A stretch of 61,676 nt of DNA from Candidatus Poseidoniaceae archaeon. GTDB lineage: Archaea; Thermoplasmatota; Poseidoniia; Poseidoniales; Poseidoniaceae. The notes below the pieces were generated by a model. That model searched no databases, was not told the origin of the DNA, and saw only the letters and a list, made by a program, of their open reading frames with translations. Of this stretch, positions 51,301-58,465 are shown one piece after another; position 1 is the first letter of the stretch, and each line of letters starts with the position of its first letter. The stretch covers positions 1-61,676 of the forward strand of contig CALHIR010000004.1 in NCBI GenBank assembly GCA_938030705.1, in the 5' to 3' direction. A program made the translations under genes and the position numbers.

Positions 51301-53050
51301 GGTTGATGCGCCCCCACCCTTCATCGTCGTTGGGAATATCCCTCGAACCGATGTCCTGAGCGCCAAGAACGAGTAAACCCTTGACCAGCGCCCCCTGCGG
51401 TGAAGGGCGTTGCGCAATCTCTTCGAGGTATTCCCGAACCATCAGCGCAGCACCGGCAGCATTGGGGGTCGCCATCGACGTGCCGGTGTACTCGAGGTAG
51501 TAGTTGCTGGTCCAAGTGGCACTACCGGTATCACCGGCTTCTTGAGCACGGCAGGAACGAACATAGCCCCCGGGTGCGACCAAATCCGGTTTGATACGCC
51601 CGTCTTCGGTCGGCCCGCGAGAGGACCCGCTCATCATCACGTCCGGTGAACCGCTGTATCGGTTCTTGTGGTTGCCTACCGAAATCACGTTCTTTGCGGT
51701 AGCGGGAGGAGAGACGGTCCCCGAATTTGGGCCGTCGTTTCCGGCCGCAAAGAGGATGGTCAAGCCTTCCACGCCGTTGTAGTAGCGGTCGTAATAATTC
51801 GCTCGATCGTCGACGTCTTCCGTCTCAGAATTGTACTTGGCTTGCTGACTTGCGGCCGATGAGCCCCAGGAATTGGTGTGGGTGCGGGCACCGGCGTTGT
51901 AGGCCGTGTTGAGCAAATTGTTCAAGGAGGGGGATTGGAAATTGCCCGTGTTGTCGTTTTCCATCGCTTGGAAGTAGAGGTCGGCAGCTTGGGCAACGCC
52001 GCCATAGCCTCCACGGAAGCCATCGCCCAGCACCGTGCAGGAGACGTGCGTGCCGTGCCCTGAGTGCTTGTCCGCAGTTGAGCCGTCGCCGATGACATCG
52101 TAGTTCCCAACCACCCGAGTTCCGAAGTCGCCGTGGTCCTCATCCAAACCGGCGTCGGCCACCGCCACGATTTGCCCGGAACCGTCCAAGTCCGTGGTGA
52201 AATAGGTCGTCATTGTACTGGTCTTCATGTGGCCACGGGACTGGTCGTTGAAGGCCGAAAACGCAGGATCAGGGCGCAATTGCATTAGAGAGGGCTGACG
52301 CAGCAACGTCGGGAGGTCAACCTCGCTGAGCGTGCCCTCGTAGCGACCCGTGTCCCAGGCACGCCATTCGTCAAACACCTCGCCAGCGACCGCGCCGAGG
52401 TGCTGATTCAACGTGATGCCGGTGTCGTCGCTCAGCGAGACCGTGTCCAGCGGACCAGCATCGTCGCGCCATCCATCCATTCGCAGCAACAAACCTTGGA
52501 GCGCCGTTTCGCCCTCTTCAAGGAGGACGATGTCCATCAAATCTTCGTGCAGAAACATCCCGATGGGAACGGCGTGAGCGGTGATGATAGCCGGGTGTTC
52601 TCCGGCCTGTGAAAGCGCAGTGGGCGTCCCTTGAACCAACAGGCCCGATGGAGCAATGAATTCCCTCACGGCCAAACCGGGCTGGTCACTGAGTTCGCTG
52701 CGAACATCATGAAGACGCATGTCGTTGGAAACAATGAGAAGAAGTGCATCGAAGCGTGGTTCCAAAAATTCTGCCGGGACGGGACGCAGAAGTTCCAACC
52801 CTTGGTCATCAAAGGTTCCGAAGGTGGCGTCGGCACGGGGCGCTCGGTTTTCGCCGGAAAGCTGTTCGTCAAGCAGGCCAAAGGCGTCGTTGTAAACGCC
52901 GTCCCGTACGTCAAAACGGACCCATTCGGGGTTAAATGAAGTGGCGTCCGTCTCACGGACACCGTCTGAAAGAAGGAAGGAACTCGAGGTTGAAAGCACA
53001 AGGAGAAGAACGAACACGCCTGCAGTGAGGCGGTTGGACACCCGTGCCAT
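48356..53050 (-). CDS. Giant subtilisin-family (S8) protease with surface domains, membrane anchor and zinc ribbon
   Basis: The 1564-residue protein begins with a signal peptide, has a pro-region to about residue 285, then a complete S8 catalytic domain: Asp299 (VAVADAGLD), His332 (SGHGTHVS), Asn438 (AAGNDGP) and Ser525 (YTGTSMATPNAAG). A P-domain-like sandwich and several CARDB/NEW3 repeats follow up to about 1380. A membrane helix lies near 1393-1423, then a proline-rich linker and a cytoplasmic zinc ribbon with CWTC, CPGCG, and CVNCGG. It would be a cell-surface protease for extracellular protein. The start is leaderless (see promoter). A membrane-anchored S8 protease with an inner zinc ribbon is unusual. 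Confidence 0.92.
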   Translation of the reverse strand: MARVSNRLTAGVFVLLLVLSTSSSFLLSDGVRETDATSFNPEWVRFDVRDGVYNDAFGLLDEQLSGENRAPRADATFGTFDDQGLELLRPVPAEFLEPRFDALLLIVSNDMRLHDVRSELSDQPGLAVREFIAPSGLLVQGTPTALSQAGEHPAIITAHAVPIGMFLHEDLMDIVLLEEGETALQGLLLRMDGWRDDAGPLDTVSLSDDTGITLNQHLGAVAGEVFDEWRAWDTGRYEGTLSEVDLPTLLRQPSLMQLRPDPAFSAFNDQSRGHMKTSTMTTYFTTDLDGSGQIVAVADAGLDEDHGDFGTRVVGNYDVIGDGSTADKHSGHGTHVSCTVLGDGFRGGYGGVAQAADLYFQAMENDNTGNFQSPSLNNLLNTAYNAGARTHTNSWGSSAASQQAKYNSETEDVDDRANYYDRYYNGVEGLTILFAAGNDGPNSGTVSPPATAKNVISVGNHKNRYSGSPDVMMSGSSRGPTEDGRIKPDLVAPGGYVRSCRAQEAGDTGSATWTSNYYLEYTGTSMATPNAAGAALMVREYLEEIAQRPSPQGALVKGLLVLGAQDIGSRDIPNDDEGWGRINLRNSLAPPGGQGIWVDDRSVMSGTGNSKSYAFNVSQGNGLFKVVLTWSDERGSRFSTAQLVNDLDLEVTAPDGTVYLGNDFSNGRSATGGTRDSINNLEVVLIDAAATGTWTVKVRDAQHSGSKTQPYALAVLGHGVNDLRPDPKVVPEAFEMNVGIPQVDDPVQLTTSFFNFGNVKADAFPIAFEVNGVEQARTSIELGAGSSKVVMWPWTPAVSGATTLSFIIDPDDAMEEIREDNNRLDVQVNVTAPGVKLETATPILTLQSSEITTTSWNISLTNTALLATNASMQTGEVIHVETGQTMPWYVGSTDSNFSMEGQASESIIVTLVHPAPPAPGTYRIDLLALDVDNGVDYPLEIDMFVPDLPEAAVEFDYQVVPVHPSDPTNMTVRFYNNGNAPIGYDLFLEAPAGWQAGFTNLGSEAGALSGSTGLIDSEAYRAVGLMFTPPQVMTAAGAERVVKLTAVSQTEQQELTVFEIPIQVMTVRDLYIDLESSIGTLRPDSSVTLRYSLEHKGNVDFNLTPSFELPSGWSVTSALEVVDLPWATSKNLLYTLEAGSNARTGTIKFHLDNGSDRFTWESTLNVEILPEPTLTFVGLELQDGTTYGTLQGAGSHPSGESLKFTWLLGNDAETVWSPSASLQLDPGLFGECTPVDPVGMGDVSPVVCNVLIAANMAPMSEPSFTLVLNDAGVERTTTVGLLVAPNEQVSWDIDSVPGLTTGQERQVTVEITNTGNTALQRQVMAEAPPKWSVSVDGNDIVDLEVGQSVLVRLNVRADTPGSESITVKLAQSTASEPTFTFAMTSSGEPIGTSGESGLDSSLAVALLFAVLLVAFATLGVSALRGRIEPEKGPHAASLPMPMPAPAPAAQASSPPDEARVQRAPPATLPPAQQKQSNPRATPVETVNITYNIVQNVQDSVIQGNVGLNKEAPMCWTCRQPITTTIVGCPGCGARYHADAAGGCTASSVASCVNCGGPSSAFLKA

Positions 53051-53071
53051 GGATTGGCCTTAGGCTCCTGT

Positions 53072-53080
53072 CCTTTATCG
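53072..53080 (-). promoter_or_regulatory. TATA-like box of the subtilisin gene, leaderless spacing
   Basis: CGATAAAGG on the minus strand is centred about 26 bases before the ATG at 53050, which predicts transcription starting at the start codon. There is no Shine-Dalgarno site before this ATG, in keeping with the idea. Confidence 0.5.
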
Positions 53081-53106
53081 GTTCGGTCTGCTTGTCTAAA
53101 CAGCCC

Positions 53107-53694
53107 TCAATCCACCGGCCAGAAGTGGCGCTCGGCTTTGTCCAAGAAAATCTCTTGCGACCAGTCGCCCACTTGATGGGTAAACGAAGCGGGTTGACGA
53201 AGTTCGCCGGTGTAATCTCGGTACTCGAGGTCGATGACGATGTTGTATTGGTCCCAAACGGTGTAGCCAATGATCATCATTTCCAAATCGTCCCCGGAGA
53301 TGGAAGCGTGTCCTTCCAGAACGCCGAGTTCAAGCGACATGCTGTCGATGAGTGCACCGTCAAGTGTTTGGAATTCAACCGTTAAAACGATGTCCGTAAT
53401 GTCCCGACTTCCATCGTTGTGAAGTTCACTCATCATCAGGTGGCCACCGCGTTGCATGTAGTGAGTTTCCACCGTCACCGCATCCCGTGGAAGCACCCAG
53501 TACCACCCACTCAACGCCATGATCAGCAACATGAAGAGGACGGCACCGGCCATCGCCACACGGGTCGGTGTGACCTCTCGTTTGAGGGTCGTCAACAACT
53601 TCGCTGCTTCTTGGGCCGCTTCCCAATCATCGAGTTCGTCACCCTCAAGCGGGGAGCCGCCCACTCGCAAATCTTCAGCCGATGGTTCCGACAT
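53107..53694 (-). CDS. Single-helix membrane protein with an external beta domain, unknown function
   Basis: The 195-residue product has an acidic cytoplasmic N-terminus (about 45 residues), one membrane helix near residues 46-67 and a beta-rich outer domain with Asp/Glu-rich turns (DGSRDITDIVLTVEFQTLDGALIDSMSLELG). The outer domain resembles a FxLYD-type immunoglobulin-like fold, but this is only a visual impression. It follows the giant orphan gene by six bases in the operon, with GGTGATGAATC ahead. It may anchor or assist that secreted protein. No family is claimed. Confidence 0.68.
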   Translation of the reverse strand: MSEPSAEDLRVGGSPLEGDELDDWEAAQEAAKLLTTLKREVTPTRVAMAGAVLFMLLIMALSGWYWVLPRDAVTVETHYMQRGGHLMMSELHNDGSRDITDIVLTVEFQTLDGALIDSMSLELGVLEGHASISGDDLEMMIIGYTVWDQYNIVIDLEYRDYTGELRQPASFTHQVGDWSQEIFLDKAERHFWPVD

Positions 53695-53700
53695 GATTCA

Positions 53701-56700
53701 TCACCCAAACAGCATGGCCAATCCGCTGGCTAACGCAGAACTGATGGGGTCAATCACCATGACGTGACGGGTTTCAACAAACTCGCCAGTGAGCGACCCC
53801 ACCAAAGAAAGATCCGTAACAATACCGTTGACGCCGACCGATGAGGCGGTTGGAATGATGCCCGTGAATTGGGCATCAAGCAACACTGCTCGCCCTTCCA
53901 TCTCAAATTCGCCAAAGACGGGGTTCAACCACGGTTCAACCAGTCCGGGTTGGACATAAGCTTCGGCTGTGGCGACCAAACGGCCGTCGGTGATGTCGTC
54001 AATGACAATGAGCGGGTAATCACCCGGGCCAGAGTAAATTCGAATCGTGGCTCCCTTCAGGTTTTGGCCAACCACTTCCACGCGTTCGATGTGCACCCCT
54101 GGCGTGGCTGGTACGTCGGTTTGACGAACGTAGACCTTCTTGACACCCGAACCCGAAGAGTCCACCCGCATGCCAAAGTCATCGGTCAGCGACAACACGA
54201 ACCGGGTTGGCAAATCTTCAGCCAACATCAGGACATCACCCTTGGCTTCAATGGCCCTGCCGCTCGCTTCGAGGTACAGGTCCATATCGTCAGTGTTGGA
54301 GGAATAATCGAGTGTTCGCATACCTTGGAAGGCCGTTTGCTCGCGGATATCGAATTGCGTATCGGGCTCGGTGGCCAGATGCATTTCACCGGGGAGGTCG
54401 CGCATAAAGGCGGTTGAAGGATACCAGAAGCCATCGACATAGCGAAGTTGTTTGAGCATGAGGGAATCAGCAGAGTGACCGTTGGTGCGATAAATTTCTG
54501 GAACCACAAGGTCAAGAATCAACACGTCGCCGATGACCGCTGAAACATCCGTGGATTGTGGAATGCCGACCACGAGCGCCTCAACCCGGGTCAGGGCCTT
54601 GTGGTCGATGAGAATAGCGTGGGCCGATTTGAGCCGGACGCCCGCATCGTAGTGCATGTCGACGGAGACCCTTGGGACGGTCAGGTTTTCTTGGGTCGAA
54701 AACAAGGCATTGATTTCGACGTTGCGAGGCGTCGTGGTGTCCAAACCGTCGATGAAGAGTTCCAAATCTTGACCTTCAAGACCGTTGGCGATGATGGTCA
54801 TTTGCGGATACTTCGGTTGCCATTGAGACATTTTGAGATCCACTTCGTAGGTCGGTACGCCGGCGAGCATTCTGAAATCATACACCAGTTCAATGGTGCC
54901 AGCGGGGAGGGAGGGCAACCAGGCCCGTAAGTGCCATGCACGGGTATCGTGGAGGGTGAGGCCCTCTTCCTCAAGACGGGTCAAGTTCACTTCGCTCATC
55001 TCTTCTTCTGTCGCCCGACCGTCTTCAAGCGCGTCAACCAACGCTTCCGCCGCCGTGATGTTGTTGGCTTCAAGGATGGTCAACGCTTGAACTCGCTCTG
55101 CGGCCTCAATGCGCCCGTCTGCAAGGATTTGCTCCATCGGACCTCGGCTGTTGGCGGTGAAGGCAGGCATTCGAGACAGGTTGGCTTCAAGGCGAGTTTG
55201 TTCAAGCGCTTCCATGCCCAAACCGTGCATCCAAGCCGGTTCCACCTCAAGGTTCGACCCCTTCTTCAGGTCCACGGTCATGTTGAACGCTTCACCGGTG
55301 AACAAATCCAAACCCAAACTCATGTTCTCGCTTTCCCCAATGTCCCCACCAACGTTCACCGTCAGGGCGTGGACAAAGTCGTTGACGACGCTTCCGAAGT
55401 CAACCAAGTCGCCCAAGAAGAACGACAGGGCCTCGATGCCTTCTTCCTCCCCGAACGTTGGAAGTTCAAGGCCTTCTGAATCAACGTCAGAAGGCAACGT
55501 CAGCGAAATGTTGGCGGGTAGGGGGTCAAAGTAAACCTGCCCGTTGAGCCCGAGGAACGGGTTGATGTGGGTTGATTCGTCCTCAAAAGAGACCCCAAAC
55601 GGCGAAGATGAACTCCGAACCAAACGGACCTCTGAATTACCTTCGGGCCCCGTTGAACCCGGCACCAACGGACTGAGTCGTTCAATGGAGGTGATGTCGG
55701 AGAGCTTGAGGCTCAAACTCGCCTCTGCCGTATCCTCGTTGACCCAGAAGCGCACGTGGTCGCCGTCCATCGTCAACGGTGTGCTGGCGTTGGTCATCTG
55801 CACCTGTATGCTCTCCATTGGGCCGTCAGCCACGTACCCGACGGTATCGCCCAACACCAATTGGAAGGAAGAGGGGAGGCCCGCTAAACGAATCGCATTT
55901 CGTTGTTCTCCAGATTGACCGCCATAGGTGATGGTTCCAATCGGCTCACTCGCCTCATATTGAAGCGATTCAGCCTGTTGAAGAATGTTGAATTGAGCTG
56001 GTCGATTTGACACCATGGCCGACTGTTTGATGGCGTTGTCAAGGTCGCCGTTATCGTGTCGGATATGGCCGATGAGCAGCGAACCACTGGCCGAACCGTC
56101 CAGTTGCATGTCTCGAATTTCGTTGATGGGATCGAAGTCATGACGAACATGCGCAATACCCCCGATACGCATGCTCATGGCAATGGGAACCAAGGGGTCA
56201 ACCGGGCCTAAGCGGCCATCCACCACGGCGATGCTCGTATCTTCTGAGAGCAGGATATGGTCCATTTCGGGCAGCCAAGGTTGGGGGCTGCTGGCCAAGG
56301 CAAAGAGCAGATGTTCAATTTCCATTGATTCTCTGTTGCTGGTGGGAAGGCTCTTCTTCACCTGAGAATAACACTGGATGTCGATCACACCACCTGTTGA
56401 ACCGGCTGTACCGACCACGGCCGAAGGCAAACCGTTGAGCAGGGTGCCGATGTCGAGCACGATTTCAACGATGGTCAACAGCGCGTTGTCAAACACTTGA
56501 GCGATGGTGTTCAAATTTGGATTGTCAAAATTGACGCGACTGACGCCGGACGCTGAGAGAAGGAAACTGCCCTGAATGACAATCACTCGGGGGAGGTTTT
56601 CCATTTCAACCAACATGGACGAGCTGTCGCCAGCGTATCCACCCCGTTTGAACGTTGAGGCATAATTGAACGTCTTGATGGAGGAGGTCCCGGCAATGAG

Positions 56701-58389
56701 GAACAGCGTATTTGGCGGTTCAGCCGGATTCACGGGCAACGTTGGGTCGTCAACGTTGTTGGTGTTGTCTCCTGAGAAATTCTTGATGGCGATCATCAAC
56801 GAGAGACGTTCTGGAATATCTCCGGGAAGGTTGACGGAGCCTGGCGCTTCACCGATGGTGGTGAAGATAGCAGCAATTTCATCTTCGTGAAGCGTCCCCG
56901 ACGGAAGCCCACGGATCCACAAACGGGAGTCGGTTATGTTTCCAAATGGACTGTCGCCTTCTGGAACATTGGAACGGTCTTCGAAGTAATGGATGTACAC
57001 ATCCGAGCCCACATCAGAATAGATTTCGATGGTGTCAAAGGTGTTCTCGCCGATGTTGTCGTTTCTCAAGGTCAAGTCGACCTCGCTGGGAATGATGGTC
57101 TCGCCTTCTTCCGGATGGAATCCCACGTCGATGTAGGCATATTCGAGGATGTCAATGGATTCGTCGGGTTGCACCTCATCAAAATGAACGTAGCCAATGC
57201 CGATGCCAATGCCGCATTTATGGTCGCGACTGGAGGCGTCGTAATCCACTGCTGGGTCGTAATTGAGGGTCTCGCTGCAGTCGGTTTGATCAAAACTACC
57301 GGGCTCATTGGGGTTGGACAAACGCACGGCGTAGGGAGCAGTGATGCCGGTCAGCGAAAGGTCACTTGAATTGACGTTGCCCAGCAGAAGAGAGGCAATG
57401 AATTGTTGCGGGAGCGCGACGGCGCTGGTGATGTCGAAGGAAATGCGTTCGATGCCGACGCCCAAGGTGACGTCCGCAGGCGGTTGGGTAAAGCGGGTGT
57501 CCACAACGATGGCGTAGGATTCGGAATTGGACAAGGTGATGTCAAAGGACAACCCCTTCATGAGCGATACCTCAAGATGTTCAAGTTCGTTCCACAACGG
57601 GTCGCTGATGTTCAAGGCACTGACGGCCCATTGGAAGGTCGGACGAATCCATAATTCCGTAGGAACACCCGGAGCCCCAGGGATGGGGTTGTTTCCAGTC
57701 TCGATGCCAAAACCCTCGCCAAGGGTGGTCAAACCTTCCAACGTCAAACCAACCGAGAGGTCATCTCTACCGTCTCCGTCGATGTCGATGTAATTCATGA
57801 ACAGAACCAAGTCTGTTCCGACCAACAACTCGCCCGTGAAGGTACCTTTGTCCCATGCTTCGTAGGAAGGCCCGTTGTTTCGAGAAGAGAAGTTCACGTA
57901 AACGGCGTAGGTGTTGATGCCAATGCCAAGGAGGTTATCGAGCCCGAGGCTCTCCACCGAGAACAATGTCTGCCAGAGATTGTACGGCCATGCATCGGGA
58001 TGCGTGGCGACGTCGGTCAGAAATTCGTAAGGACGCGGGTGGTCTTCCTCGAAGGGCGTGGTGTCCCGGAGCTCAACTTGGTTCAACACATTCTCTGCGT
58101 CGGCCAGGGCATCGCCGGATTGAATCGAGCGTTTTGAGGCATCAAGCAAAGCAAAGGAAGACTGCGCGCCCTGAAGCGCAACAAGCGATTCACCTTCCTC
58201 TGCTCGGTCGGCGAGCGTATCTGCGAAGGCGTCGAGGACGCCGAAGTCGTCCCGTGCGATGGTCACATCGCCAGAAACGGGAGGCATCATCGAGAGCATC
58301 ATGACAACCACGAGCATAACGGCCGTGCGGCCTCGACGATTTGGTTGACGCAGCCCAGCACGCAAGAGGCGTAGCGCGGGCTCATCCAT
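53701..58389 (-). CDS. 1562-residue secreted protein, no recognised family
   Basis: The N-terminus is a twin-charged segment followed by a hydrophobic signal (AVMLVVVMMLSMMPPVSG). The mature part is beta-rich, has no internal membrane helix and contains no enzyme motif I recognise. Near residue 200 a DIDGDGRDDL stretch is a calcium-binding loop of the FG-GAP/EF-like sort. Two segments repeat the phrase LVVGIPQ/LVVPEIYRT-like strands, and the C-terminus is only weakly hydrophobic (PISSALASGLAMLFG). The protein may be an adhesin, a surface layer component or a giant hydrolase of new type. It is in one operon with the small membrane protein downstream and follows the PKD protein gene by 76 bases. 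Confidence 0.7.
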   Translation of the reverse strand: MDEPALRLLRAGLRQPNRRGRTAVMLVVVMMLSMMPPVSGDVTIARDDFGVLDAFADTLADRAEEGESLVALQGAQSSFALLDASKRSIQSGDALADAENVLNQVELRDTTPFEEDHPRPYEFLTDVATHPDAWPYNLWQTLFSVESLGLDNLLGIGINTYAVYVNFSSRNNGPSYEAWDKGTFTGELLVGTDLVLFMNYIDIDGDGRDDLSVGLTLEGLTTLGEGFGIETGNNPIPGAPGVPTELWIRPTFQWAVSALNISDPLWNELEHLEVSLMKGLSFDITLSNSESYAIVVDTRFTQPPADVTLGVGIERISFDITSAVALPQQFIASLLLGNVNSSDLSLTGITAPYAVRLSNPNEPGSFDQTDCSETLNYDPAVDYDASSRDHKCGIGIGIGYVHFDEVQPDESIDILEYAYIDVGFHPEEGETIIPSEVDLTLRNDNIGENTFDTIEIYSDVGSDVYIHYFEDRSNVPEGDSPFGNITDSRLWIRGLPSGTLHEDEIAAIFTTIGEAPGSVNLPGDIPERLSLMIAIKNFSGDNTNNVDDPTLPVNPAEPPNTLFLIAGTSSIKTFNYASTFKRGGYAGDSSSMLVEMENLPRVIVIQGSFLLSASGVSRVNFDNPNLNTIAQVFDNALLTIVEIVLDIGTLLNGLPSAVVGTAGSTGGVIDIQCYSQVKKSLPTSNRESMEIEHLLFALASSPQPWLPEMDHILLSEDTSIAVVDGRLGPVDPLVPIAMSMRIGGIAHVRHDFDPINEIRDMQLDGSASGSLLIGHIRHDNGDLDNAIKQSAMVSNRPAQFNILQQAESLQYEASEPIGTITYGGQSGEQRNAIRLAGLPSSFQLVLGDTVGYVADGPMESIQVQMTNASTPLTMDGDHVRFWVNEDTAEASLSLKLSDITSIERLSPLVPGSTGPEGNSEVRLVRSSSSPFGVSFEDESTHINPFLGLNGQVYFDPLPANISLTLPSDVDSEGLELPTFGEEEGIEALSFFLGDLVDFGSVVNDFVHALTVNVGGDIGESENMSLGLDLFTGEAFNMTVDLKKGSNLEVEPAWMHGLGMEALEQTRLEANLSRMPAFTANSRGPMEQILADGRIEAAERVQALTILEANNITAAEALVDALEDGRATEEEMSEVNLTRLEEEGLTLHDTRAWHLRAWLPSLPAGTIELVYDFRMLAGVPTYEVDLKMSQWQPKYPQMTIIANGLEGQDLELFIDGLDTTTPRNVEINALFSTQENLTVPRVSVDMHYDAGVRLKSAHAILIDHKALTRVEALVVGIPQSTDVSAVIGDVLILDLVVPEIYRTNGHSADSLMLKQLRYVDGFWYPSTAFMRDLPGEMHLATEPDTQFDIREQTAFQGMRTLDYSSNTDDMDLYLEASGRAIEAKGDVLMLAEDLPTRFVLSLTDDFGMRVDSSGSGVKKVYVRQTDVPATPGVHIERVEVVGQNLKGATIRIYSGPGDYPLIVIDDITDGRLVATAEAYVQPGLVEPWLNPVFGEFEMEGRAVLLDAQFTGIIPTASSVGVNGIVTDLSLVGSLTGEFVETRHVMVIDPISSALASGLAMLFG

Positions 58390-58465
58390 GCTCGATGCTC
58401 AGCCCTCATCCTTTGAGAAGCATTCGCCGCTGTGCTCATACAAATGGCCGTTCATACAAGAGGGT

